From Betaproteobacteria bacterium (GTDB lineage Bacteria; Pseudomonadota; Gammaproteobacteria; Burkholderiales; SG8-41), in assembly GCA_016202615.1 (NCBI GenBank), contig JACQOI010000244.1, positions 1 to 36,281 on the forward strand: a stretch of 36,281 nucleotides of DNA, read 5' to 3'. Shown piece after piece: positions 1 through 7,698 of this stretch; within the stretch, counting starts at the first letter, position 1; the number at the start of each line of letters is the position of its first letter. The notes under the pieces are model-generated. The model was not told the origin of the DNA and made no database searches. It saw only the letters and a program-made list of their open reading frames with translations. Made by a program: the position numbers and the translations under genes.

Positions 1-187
1 CCGACAAACTCCTAATGCAAAACCGCCCGCATGAATACGGGAGAAAAATGGTAAGGAAAACCTCATTTCTGGCCTGCTCACGTGCTTCCGGGAGCGCACG
101 AGCGGTTGTTAGCCTGGGTTACATTCAAAATCGGCGGGCGGTTTTGCTGTTAGCAGCCTGTCGAATGCTAAGTCCGACAGGCTGCTA
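1..187. repeat. Inverted doublet of palindromic repeats (REPIN-like), left end cut
   Basis: Bases 1-13 are the right arm of a hairpin whose left arm lies outside the window; the same arm occurs complete at 14512-14524 and 20930-20942. Bases 151-163 and 175-187 form a 13-bp stem (TAGCAGCCTGTCG with its complement) around an 11-nt loop. Between the hairpins, GCAAAACCGCCCGC at 17-30 is repeated as its exact reverse complement at 134-147. Two related hairpins in opposite orientation with a spacer is the layout of a REP doublet. No RAYT-type transposase gene is visible in the window. A 46-codon frame from ATG 48 to TAG 188 runs through the element and is probably chance. Confidence 0.75.
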
Positions 188-317
188 GCGCGATATAGGC
201 CGAAATCGACCCCCGCAAGAAGCTCGTTCGGATGCGAAATCATGACTTGAGGCGTGACGCGTGTTGCGTTAGCATTTGACATATGCGAACGCTCTCGATA
301 CGCAAAACGGCCGTACC

Positions 318-1169
318 ATGCTAGACGCGAGCGGAAGGTTTGCACTGACCACTCGCTTGAAAAAGAGTTTTCGGGTTCCGCTCCTGAGCGTAGCTCTGCC
401 GGTAAGTGTGCCGATCGGCAACGCCCAGCGGGCGCCCGACACCAGGGTGGAGAACCTGGTGCGCGCCGGCAGAGTTCGGGTCGCGTTGTTCCCCTCTTTC
501 ATGTACACCAAGGATCCGGTAAGCGGTGAGCTGCGAGGGGTGGTAATAGAGATTGCTCGCGCGCTTGGAGCACGCCTCGGCGTTGAGGTCCTGCTGGTCG
601 AATATCCGACTCCTCCTAAGGCCTTGGAAAGCCTCAAGGCCGGCGCGTCGGACGTGACGTTTATGGGACTCGACCCAACTCGGTCCGCTGCCGTGGACTT
701 CTCGCTCGCATTTATGCAAGCGGACTTCACCTATCTGGTGCCGGCTGGCTCCTCAATCCGCAGGGTCCTGGACGCGGACCAGCTTGGAGTTTGCATCGCT
801 ATCGTGCGCAATCATGCCATGGACTTCGCGCTGAGAGGCATACTGAAGCACGCCGAATCGGTGTACGCTGAGAACCCGGACGCCGGTTTCGACCTGCTGC
901 GCACCCGACGTGCGGACGTATTGGCGGGAATCCGCCCTGGGCTCCTGGAGTATGCCACCCAGTTGCCCGGCTCACGGGTGCTGGAGGACTGCTACGGGGC
1001 CAACTCCATAGCAATGGCGGTCCCAAAGGGCCAGGGCGGATGGTTCGCCTATGTGAGCGAATTCATTGAAGAAGCTAAGGCGTCGGGGTTAGTTGAGCGA
1101 GCAATCGTGCGTGCCGGCTTGCGCGGAGTCCAGGCGGTACCCCCGGGAAATTCCAACGCCCGGAAGTGA
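318..1169 (+). CDS. Periplasmic solute-binding protein, family 3 (amino-acid ABC type)
   Basis: The product resembles the extracellular solute-binding proteins of family 3, which capture polar amino acids or small organic acids for ABC importers. From ATG 318 it has 283 residues. A basic start (KK at residues 15-16) and a hydrophobic stretch ending near NAQRA look like an export signal. The mature part shows family features: RVALFPSF at its start, then GVVIEIARALGARLGVEV, then a segment like SDVTFMGLDPTRSAAVDFS. A TTG at 276 would add 14 residues but ATG 318 is simpler; neither has a clear Shine-Dalgarno site. No permease or ATPase is adjacent, so it is an orphan receptor. It lies between two palindromic repeats (151-187 and 1198-1236) and converges with the CoA-transferase. 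Confidence 0.75.
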   Translation: MLDASGRFALTTRLKKSFRVPLLSVALPVSVPIGNAQRAPDTRVENLVRAGRVRVALFPSFMYTKDPVSGELRGVVIEIARALGARLGVEVLLVEYPTPPKALESLKAGASDVTFMGLDPTRSAAVDFSLAFMQADFTYLVPAGSSIRRVLDADQLGVCIAIVRNHAMDFALRGILKHAESVYAENPDAGFDLLRTRRADVLAGIRPGLLEYATQLPGSRVLEDCYGANSIAMAVPKGQGGWFAYVSEFIEEAKASGLVERAIVRAGLRGVQAVPPGNSNARK

Positions 1170-1196
1170 GTACGTCAGGGAATGGGATAAGTCGTT

Positions 1197-2423
1197 TTAG
1201 CAGCCTGTGCGGACTGTCAAGTCCGACAGGCTGCTAGCCGTACCGGATTTGTTGCCTGCAATTTGAGCTATTTCAGCATCTCCATAGCCTATCTCTTTCA
1301 AGATCGAACGCGTATCCTGCCCAAGAGGCGGGGGCGGGAGGCGAAAGCTGCCCGGCGAGCGAGAGAAGCGCACTGGAATCGCCGTCGTTACCATCCGGCC
1401 TTCAGTTGGGTGATTGTAATGTTGGAAGAACTCAGTCGACCTAAGGTAGGGATCATCGCCTAGGTCCTCGAGGTTTTTTACCGCACCATTTGGAATGTCG
1501 GCTGCGTCCAGAAGTTGCTTCCATTCAGCGGTCTTCTTGTGCTTGATCTGCTCAGCGACGATGGCGTATAAATCATCGATATTGCGTGTCCGTTGCGCAA
1601 GCGCCGCGAATCGCTCGTCGGAGTTCAATTCAGGGCGTCCGATTGCCGTGAGTAAGCGCTGCCACTGCTCATCATTGACGGCAAGAAGGCAGATATGGCC
1701 GTCGCTCGTTGCGTAAGGACGACGATTGGTCGAGAGCATTCGGGAGTATCCGAGTTTACTTCCATCCCGTTCGAAAAAATTTGTCCAGAGATGCTCGGTA
1801 AGATTAAAAGACAACATCGTCTCCAGCATCGGAACGCAGACTTCCTGTCCCAGTCCCGTTTTTTCACGCTCGAACAGCGCCATCCCGATAGCGGAAGCGA
1901 GCACGTTGCCGCAGATCTTATCTGCGAGAATCATGGGAACATATCTCGGCTCTCCCGAAATTTGCCCCAGCATTCCGGCGATTCCGCTTTCACCCTGAAT
2001 CACGTCGTCAAATGCGGGCCGATCGCGAAACGGCCCGTCGGGACTGTAGCCCGGACCGTACGCGTAGATGATCCTTGGATTGCGCTCTTTGATCGCGGAA
2101 TATGCGATGCCCAGTCTCGCGGCGGCTCTTGGCCTGAGGCCATGCACGAACACGTCTGCCGTCTCGATAAGGCGCATCAGCGCTTGCAGCGCCGGCGGGC
2201 GTTTGAGATCAAGAACGACGCTGCGCTTGTTCCGGTTGGTATTCATGAATAGCGACGCCATGTTGGGGTTTCGCGACATGCCGGATTGGCGCATCGGATC
2301 ACCTTGTGTCGTTTCGATTTTGATAACGTCAGCGCCCATGTCCCCGAGGATCTGAGTGGCAACCGGGCCGAGAATGTTGCTGGTTAGATCAACGACGCGA
2401 ACTCCGGTCAAGGGACCGCTCAT
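1197..2423 (-). CDS. CaiB/BaiF family (class III) CoA-transferase
   Basis: The 408-residue product matches class III CoA-transferases, which move CoA between acyl-CoA and a free carboxylic acid. Visible family features are GVRVVDLTSNILGP at the N terminus, GADVIKIE (30-37), NRNKRSVVLDLK (63-74), the putative catalytic aspartate D168 in ILADKICG, and GLGQEV. The start ATG at 2423 lies 34 bp after the MaoC-like gene, so the two are probably co-transcribed. The last twelve residues (SSLSDLTVRTGC) and the TAA stop are encoded by the palindromic repeat at 1198-1236. The native C terminus has therefore been replaced or extended by repeat DNA. The substrate cannot be told from sequence; the MaoC gene and dehydrogenase stub point to acyl-CoA catabolism. 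Confidence 0.9.
   Translation of the reverse strand: MSGPLTGVRVVDLTSNILGPVATQILGDMGADVIKIETTQGDPMRQSGMSRNPNMASLFMNTNRNKRSVVLDLKRPPALQALMRLIETADVFVHGLRPRAAARLGIAYSAIKERNPRIIYAYGPGYSPDGPFRDRPAFDDVIQGESGIAGMLGQISGEPRYVPMILADKICGNVLASAIGMALFEREKTGLGQEVCVPMLETMLSFNLTEHLWTNFFERDGSKLGYSRMLSTNRRPYATSDGHICLLAVNDEQWQRLLTAIGRPELNSDERFAALAQRTRNIDDLYAIVAEQIKHKKTAEWKQLLDAADIPNGAVKNLEDLGDDPYLRSTEFFQHYNHPTEGRMVTTAIPVRFSRSPGSFRLPPPPLGQDTRSILKEIGYGDAEIAQIAGNKSGTASSLSDLTVRTGC
1198..1236. repeat. Palindromic repeat, stem type 1
   Basis: TAGCAGCCTGT at 1198-1208 and CGGACT at 1210-1215 pair with AGTCCG at 1220-1225 and ACAGGCTGCTA at 1226-1236. This gives a 17-bp stem with one bulged base (1209) and a four-base loop. 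It lies between two convergent genes and could stop transcription from both sides. It also contains the final codons and stop of the CoA-transferase. The copy at 20980-21018 is almost identical. Confidence 0.85.
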
Positions 2424-2457
2424 GACTGATTTCCCGCAAACCAGGAGCCGTAGCTCA

Positions 2458-2922
2458 TTACGCTGCTTTTCGACATTTGACCATCCGTAAAGGCGTGTAT
2501 ATCAGTACGACTTTGCCATTCTGCGTGACGACTTTGTTGCGGGTCCGAACGAGTCCCCGACCCGGTCTGCTTTGACTGAGCCGTGCTTCGATCACTTCGC
2601 ATTCGACGTGTATGGTGTCGCCGGCGAACACCGGTCCCTTGACCTCAAGTTCCATATTCAAGAAGGCGTATCCAGTGTGCTGCATCGTCGCTTGTATGAG
2701 CAGCCCCTCGGCGAAAGTGTAAACAAGCGCACCGGGCGCAAGCCGTCCCTTGATATCCGATTCGGTCTGGAGGAAATGTATATTCGTGAACAAGACTTCG
2801 ACCATTCCCGTGCAATTTATAAAGTTGACGATATCCGCTTCGGTAACCGTGCGTCCGATGGTCTGAAACGTTCTTCCTAGCCAAAGATCTTCGAAATGCA
2901 AGCCGAGTCCGATCGTTTCCAT
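2458..2922 (-). CDS. MaoC-like hot-dog fold protein
   Basis: This 154-residue protein resembles MaoC-type dehydratases, which hydrate enoyl-CoA or act in related CoA steps. Family features are the opening FEDLWLGRTFQTIGRTVTEAD, the central PGALVYTFAEGLL (about 62-74), and MELEVKGPVFAGDTIHVECEV, the usual pattern of strand, turn and GDT. The classical Asp/His pair of R-hydratases is not clear: the usual segment reads VNFINCTGM followed by FTNIHFL, so catalytic activity is unproven. ATG 2922 follows the sense-strand sequence CAAGGAGAGGCA, a good Shine-Dalgarno site. It lies between the acyl-CoA dehydrogenase stub upstream and the CaiB gene downstream, and all three read in the same direction. 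Confidence 0.8.
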   Translation of the reverse strand: METIGLGLHFEDLWLGRTFQTIGRTVTEADIVNFINCTGMVEVLFTNIHFLQTESDIKGRLAPGALVYTFAEGLLIQATMQHTGYAFLNMELEVKGPVFAGDTIHVECEVIEARLSQSRPGRGLVRTRNKVVTQNGKVVLIYTPLRMVKCRKAA

Positions 2923-2950
2923 TGCCTCTCCTTGGTTTTCGGATTTACAC

Positions 2951-3064
2951 TTATCGCGCCGCGGTCTTCTCTTGTGCCCGGCCCATCAGGCTGTTGGCGA
3001 CGATGTTCCGCTGCATCTGATTGGTCCCTTCGATGATCCGGAGCACCTTGGCACCCCTGAGTAT
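2951..3064 (-). pseudogene. C-terminal stub of an acyl-CoA dehydrogenase
   Basis: Read on the minus strand, 3064-2951 encodes about 37 residues ending in TAA. They contain AKVLRIIEGTNQMQRNIVAN, the typical C-terminal motif of acyl-CoA dehydrogenases (R-D-A-K, then E-G-T, then Q-R). Upstream the frame meets a stop at about 3074-3076 and the DNA becomes AT-rich, so the rest of the gene is missing. Acyl-CoA dehydrogenase, MaoC-like protein and CaiB transferase form a common catabolic trio, which suggests a once-complete operon cut at about 3060. The identification is from the motif alone, but the motif is distinctive. Confidence 0.75.
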
Positions 3065-3249
3065 TGTGAACAACTATCAACGGCATGTCAATCTTATGTA
3101 TCGGGCCAATACATATTGCACTGGTGCTCTCAAGACAGAAATGCGGTGCCTTTCCGCGAATATTTACGAATACCAGTATTTTCGAAGAAAAGATTTGACC
3201 TAACCCATGACGAAGATGTATCGTTATTGAAATTCTCGAAAGGTTAACA

Positions 3250-4284
3250 ATGAACCAGCTGAAGTTTGGAATCACTCTTTCCAATCGAGGGGTAGTACTT
3301 GGAATACGCAGTCCTAGAGATTTGTTAAGACTGGCGGATAGGGTTGAAGAGAACGGGATTCTTGATTCAGTTTGGGTTGGGGATGCCTTGTACGTCAATC
3401 GTCGCCTTGATGCAATTCCATTGCTCGCCGCTATCGCCGGTCGTACTGAAAGAATTTTGCTTGGCCCCGCTGTGATGGGATCGTTTGCGTTACGAAACCC
3501 GATCGTTTTTGCTTACGAATGGGCAAGTATCGATCAGATCGCAAACGGCCGTACCCGCCTAATTGTCGGCGCGGGCGGAGGCGGTAAGGCTTTGTGGGAT
3601 GCCGAGTCAACTGCGCTTGGAGTGCCACCCGAAGAACGGCGTAAGCGAATGTATGAGCATATCAAAGTCCTGAAGCATTTATGGAACAGCGACAACACTG
3701 CATTTGAAGGTTCTTTCTACAGGTTTGCAGGTTTGGTGCTCGAACCGAAACCCCGGAATCCTAACTGCCCCATCTGGACGGCAACCAACGCCACGCGGCT
3801 TGCAAGTGGCATAGCCGAAGCAGGTTCAACCGGTTCCGACTATGCGTTAAAACAATGCGGTCGGCTCGCAGACGGGTGGATGACACACAGTGCGGCGCCG
3901 CATGCAATTTACCGCTCGTGGAACAAGATAATTTCAGTTGCCAAGGAAAGCGGCCATGCGTCGAGCCAATTTGATAATTGCATATATCATCATATATGTA
4001 TTGACGATGACAAGGACCGCGCGTTGCATGAAGCTAAGTCTTTTCTTGATCGGTATTACTCCGCCAACTACACTAAGGAAAGACTGGAAACCTTGCTAAC
4101 CTATGGCTCGCCGCGCGACTGCATAGAGAGTCTCAAAGCGTTTCGTGGCTGTGGCGCCAATCGGTTTACGTTGCGCCTCTCGACCGAAACAAGGGAATCG
4201 CAACAATTTGATAGGTTGGTCAATGAAGTTCTACCCTACGTAAACGAGGGAAATCCAGGTTTTGACCCCGACGAAGCGAGGTGA
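3250..4284 (+). CDS. Luciferase-like (LLM class) flavin-dependent oxidoreductase
   Basis: The 344-residue product belongs to the bacterial luciferase-like superfamily of TIM-barrel enzymes that use FMN or F420. Characteristic parts are FGITLSNRG at the start, DSVWVGDAL, RTERILLGPAVMG, WASIDQIANGRTRLIVGAGGGG and ERRKRMYEHIKVLKHLW. The region PKPRNPNCPIWTATN is followed by an irregular stretch before GRLADGWMTHSA. The cofactor and substrate cannot be decided. ATG 3250 is preceded by GAAAGG at about 3238-3243. The gene and its leader are clearly AT-richer than the DNA before 3060. A TTT receptor starts 35 bp downstream, so this may be a small transport-and-oxidation unit. Confidence 0.85.
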   Translation: MNQLKFGITLSNRGVVLGIRSPRDLLRLADRVEENGILDSVWVGDALYVNRRLDAIPLLAAIAGRTERILLGPAVMGSFALRNPIVFAYEWASIDQIANGRTRLIVGAGGGGKALWDAESTALGVPPEERRKRMYEHIKVLKHLWNSDNTAFEGSFYRFAGLVLEPKPRNPNCPIWTATNATRLASGIAEAGSTGSDYALKQCGRLADGWMTHSAAPHAIYRSWNKIISVAKESGHASSQFDNCIYHHICIDDDKDRALHEAKSFLDRYYSANYTKERLETLLTYGSPRDCIESLKAFRGCGANRFTLRLSTETRESQQFDRLVNEVLPYVNEGNPGFDPDEAR

Positions 4285-4319
4285 TGTGGAAGCCGCACAT
4301 TTTTTGCGAGGAGGATGAG

Positions 4320-5282
4320 ATGAAAACTGTTGTGTCATTGGTTAGCGCCGTCCTTGCTTTCGCGCCAGCGCCAAGCGCATGGGCACAGGAGTATCCCTCA
4401 AAGCCGATCCGGTTGATCGTCCCCTTTGCTCCCGGCGGAGGCGCGGACATTGTGGCACGCGCCGTCGCGCAGCGGGTTTCCGATTCCTTCAGGCGATCGG
4501 TGGTGGTAGACAACCGAGCTGGCGGCGGCGGTACCCTCGGGACCGAGATGGTTGTTCGCGCCAATCCGGACGGCTACACGCTGATCATGATTTCCGGTAG
4601 CTATGGTACCAACGCCGCTTTCTATAAGCTCCCTTATGATTCGGTAAACGACATCCAGCCGATCATCATGATCGGGGAGGGGGGCTTCGCTGTTGGGGTG
4701 AAGCCCACGACGCCAATCAAGAGCGTCAAAGAGCTCATCGGTTACGCCAAGGCTAATCCCGGCAAGCTCAATTACGGTTCAGCTGGCACTGGCAGTACTC
4801 CGCACCTTGCAGCCGAGCTTTTTAAGGTGGAAACCAAGGTTAATCTTACCCACATTCCGTACAAGAGCATGGGCTTAGCGTTGAATGAACTCATCGGCGG
4901 GGAGATAGATCTCACCTTTGGCACTATTGTCGCGATGATTCCGTATGCGAAGTTGGGTAGAGTACGCATCATTGGCGTGACCACTGCCAAGCGCTCGAGC
5001 GTGCTGCCCGATATTCCGACCGTCAGCGAGACGGTAGCGGGTTATGAAGTCGCTTCGTGGTTCGGTTTGTTGGGTCCGAAAGGCTTGTCTAAGGAGATCG
5101 TTACGCGTTGGAATAAGGAAGTCACAAAAATACTGCAGACCGATGAAATGAAAGGCCGGATGGCGCGAGAAGGACTGGAGCCTGCCGGCGGTCCGCCGGA
5201 GCAGTTTTTGAGCTATATCCGGCGCGAAGTGGAAAAATGGAGGAAATTGGTAAAAGAAGCGAAGGTCACGGCGGAAAGCTGA
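4320..5282 (+). CDS. TTT transporter periplasmic receptor (Bug/TctC family)
   Basis: The product has 320 residues from ATG 4320, chosen over GTG 4281 because GAGGAGG lies at 4309-4315 just before it. A signal peptide ends near SAWA, followed by QEYPSKPIRLIVPFAPGGG, the Bug-family opening with the loop that grips a substrate carboxylate. Other family marks are VVDNRAGGGGT, NPDGYTL, GTGSTPHLAAELF and the second ligand loop HIPYKSMG, where K-S-M replaces the common K-G-x. It follows the luciferase-like gene closely and is probably co-transcribed. No membrane subunits are adjacent. The ligand is probably a small carboxylate, unidentified. Confidence 0.9.
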   Translation: MKTVVSLVSAVLAFAPAPSAWAQEYPSKPIRLIVPFAPGGGADIVARAVAQRVSDSFRRSVVVDNRAGGGGTLGTEMVVRANPDGYTLIMISGSYGTNAAFYKLPYDSVNDIQPIIMIGEGGFAVGVKPTTPIKSVKELIGYAKANPGKLNYGSAGTGSTPHLAAELFKVETKVNLTHIPYKSMGLALNELIGGEIDLTFGTIVAMIPYAKLGRVRIIGVTTAKRSSVLPDIPTVSETVAGYEVASWFGLLGPKGLSKEIVTRWNKEVTKILQTDEMKGRMAREGLEPAGGPPEQFLSYIRREVEKWRKLVKEAKVTAES

Positions 5283-5792
5283 TCCTCGCCACCTTGGCTC
5301 CGCACAACGGCATGGCTCAACAGTAAGCGTTTTTGACCAGGACTCGTGTAATCTGAATTTCAGCACAAGCGCAAACCAATTTGAACATAGATCGCCGCTC
5401 AAGCGTCCGAGGTTCTCGGAAACCAGGCGTTATCTTCAAAATCTAAGTCCCTAGGACTTGCATAATATTTTCGATTGACCGATAGAGAACGTGGTCTGTA
5501 AATGTTCCACTTCTGTCGGTCATTTCATCCAATACAAGTGCTGCGAATGCCCCGATGACAGTTGTTGAATGCGATGTAGTGAAGCATATTGCTCGCCTTA
5601 CGGATTTATGCTGAGTCACTTGTAAGCGTTGCGTCATTCTTAACCATTGTTGTAGTATTCATGCGAATGCCGAAAAAGGTGTTGGACTTTTCATCTCGCT
5701 TATGATGGCTGCCGATCCCTAGCTCGTTTGTTGCTAATTCTGTTCAGACAGAGAGTTTTGCAAGAAGCTCAATCGTTCAAAGAGGAGAACAC
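5283..5792. other. Intergenic region, 510 bp, nothing recognised
   Basis: This AT-richer stretch contains no frame that I recognise on either strand and no clear terminator. A small palindrome AAGTCC-CTA-GGACTT is present near 5444-5458. A weak promoter-like pair (TTGACC and TAAATG, about 18 bp apart) occurs near 5475-5505. The Shine-Dalgarno site of the next gene, AGAGGAG at about 5781-5787, lies at the end. Confidence 0.5.
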
Positions 5793-7295
5793 GTGACAAA
5801 AGGCGCATCCGAGGCGAAGCGGTTGAAAGCGATCAAGAAGGCGAAAGGACCTGCACGCCAGCCGACACGCGCTTCGCCATCCAAAAGACTGAAATCTCTT
5901 AGTGTTGAATCAGCGAGGGCAGCGGCGGCCACGACCGTAGAGTTATCCGAAACGATGATAACATTGAGCGCTTATATCGCGAGGGCGCTAAAAATATCGC
6001 TGCCTAAAGATGTAACGGAACGGGCTAAGCTGCACCTTCTCGACGCGCTAGCGGCGATGATTTCGGGCTCGCGTCTGCTTCCGGGTAGGCGTGTGATCGA
6101 CTACATCAAGACTTTGGGAGGGACCAAGGAAGCCTGCGTAGTGGGTACGCGCATCATGACCACTGCGATAAATGCTGCACTTGCCAACGGCATATTTGGG
6201 CATGCCGACGAAACTGATGACTGGCATGAGGATTCGATTACTCATCCTGGTTGCAGCGTTGGGTCCGCTGTCCTTGCGTTAGCAGAGCGCAATCGGCACG
6301 GCGGCACGGCACTGCTACGCGCGATGGTGCTCGGCTATGATGTGGGTGCCCGACTGACGATGTCGATGGACGCGTATCGATCTCTTCAGCGCGGACATCA
6401 TCCACCGGTTTTCGGCGATCTCTTCGGAGCCGCTGCAGCAGCGGGCGCATTGGCAGGCCTCAGTCCCGAATGCGTGCGCTATATGCTCTCTTATACTGCA
6501 CAACAGGCTTCCGGGCTGCCATGCTTACTACGCGACCTGGAGCATACCGAAAAAGCGTTCGACATTGGCGGCATGCCTGCGCACAATGGAGTGCAAGCGG
6601 CGTTGCTTGCGGCGCACGGGTTCACAGGCGTGGCAGATGTCTTCTCCGGTGACCACAATTTCTTTGCCGTGTATTCGCCCGATGCCAATTTAGAAGTGCT
6701 TACCCGCGAGCTCGGCAAGACGTACGAAGTAATGAATACCTCAATCAAAAAGTGGTCGGTCGGTGCGCCAATCTTGTCGTCGTTGGATGCGATCGAGACG
6801 CTCAAGCGGAATTACGCGTTCAGCGCCAGCGATGTGGAAAGGTTGGTGATAAGAGTAGGAAAAAGAGAGGCGGGTGTAGTCAACAACCGAGCTATGCCTG
6901 ATATCAACATTCAACATCTTGTTGCTGTGATGCTGCTCGACAATACCTTAAGTTTCACGGCAGCGCACGACCTCAAGCGCATGCGCGACCCCGAAGTGGT
7001 AAAGCTAAAGGAGCGCATCGAACTCGTCGGCAGCCCCGAAATGTCCGACCCGAAGCGGCGTTGGCACGGCGAGGTCGAACTCGTGCTACGCGATGGGCGA
7101 ACGATTAAGCACTATACTCCCGGGGCGCATGGGACAATACACAAACCGCTGACACGCCAAGAGGGGATTGCAAAGGCGCTTGATTTGTTGGCGCCAGTAC
7201 TTGGCAAGCGGAAGGCGGAATTACTTATCGACGCTGTTTGGAATATCGAAAAAATTACGGATATGCGCAAAATGCGCAGCTTATACCGCGTTTGA
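5793..7295 (+). CDS. MmgE/PrpD family protein
   Basis: The 500-residue product belongs to the MmgE/PrpD superfamily, which includes 2-methylcitrate dehydratase, cis-aconitate decarboxylase and iminodisuccinate epimerase. It acts on small polycarboxylates in the cytoplasm. Family features are LLDALAAMISGS, the helix with GIFGHADETDDWHED, the THPGCSVGSAVLALAE segment, LVLGYDVG-like helices, GHHPPVFGDLFGAAAAAG and SIKKWSVGAPILSSLDA. The GTG start follows AGAGGAG. The first 45 or so residues are lysine- and arginine-rich and are an unusual extension before the core; an internal ATG at 5955 (METM/ITLSAY) would remove most of them. The exact substrate is unknown. The nearby TTT receptors fit carboxylate catabolism. 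Confidence 0.85.
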   Translation: MTKGASEAKRLKAIKKAKGPARQPTRASPSKRLKSLSVESARAAAATTVELSETMITLSAYIARALKISLPKDVTERAKLHLLDALAAMISGSRLLPGRRVIDYIKTLGGTKEACVVGTRIMTTAINAALANGIFGHADETDDWHEDSITHPGCSVGSAVLALAERNRHGGTALLRAMVLGYDVGARLTMSMDAYRSLQRGHHPPVFGDLFGAAAAAGALAGLSPECVRYMLSYTAQQASGLPCLLRDLEHTEKAFDIGGMPAHNGVQAALLAAHGFTGVADVFSGDHNFFAVYSPDANLEVLTRELGKTYEVMNTSIKKWSVGAPILSSLDAIETLKRNYAFSASDVERLVIRVGKREAGVVNNRAMPDINIQHLVAVMLLDNTLSFTAAHDLKRMRDPEVVKLKERIELVGSPEMSDPKRRWHGEVELVLRDGRTIKHYTPGAHGTIHKPLTRQEGIAKALDLLAPVLGKRKAELLIDAVWNIEKITDMRKMRSLYRV

Positions 7296-7698
7296 GTGCA
7301 AGCAATTGTCGTGCTATTCGACATCGACGCTTCCCCTGAGCTTCCGGTTCGCCATGCCTTCTGCGTTCATGCGGTCCTGCGGCGACGGAGGAATGTAACA
7401 GCAATACTATTTACGGATACGCTCTTGTTAATCCTCATTTTCATTAAGAAATGCCACAACGGTCACGCTGGCACAAGCTTACCGGTGGTGCGGGAAGAGA
7501 AACTTGAACGGGCAATGTTCGTCAGCTCGAGACGAAGTAAGCTACTTGCTTTGGCGAAGCAGCGGTTGACGAAACTGCTATCAGTGCCCGAGTGCCGTCA
7601 GCTCGCGCAAGCGATGGCAACGGATTTGCTGAACGTAGCGACGCGGCACACCGGATTCAAGCATGCCGTTGTTTGTTCGAACGAGGGAGATCCACAGT
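7296..7698. other. Intergenic region, 403 bp, no convincing gene
   Basis: A GTG-initiated frame of 158 codons runs from 7296 into the next gene. It begins at the stop of the previous gene, lacks a Shine-Dalgarno site, and has only one hydrophobic stretch (ILFTDTLLLILIFIKK) of interest. I do not recognise it and treat it as probably non-coding. The Shine-Dalgarno site of the CapA-like gene, GAGGGAG, lies at 7683-7689. Confidence 0.4.

Noticed and set aside
2877-3398. Minus-strand frame of 173 codons over the dehydrogenase stub
   Set aside because: It is in a different frame from the recognisable dehydrogenase motif and overlaps the start of the monooxygenase gene.
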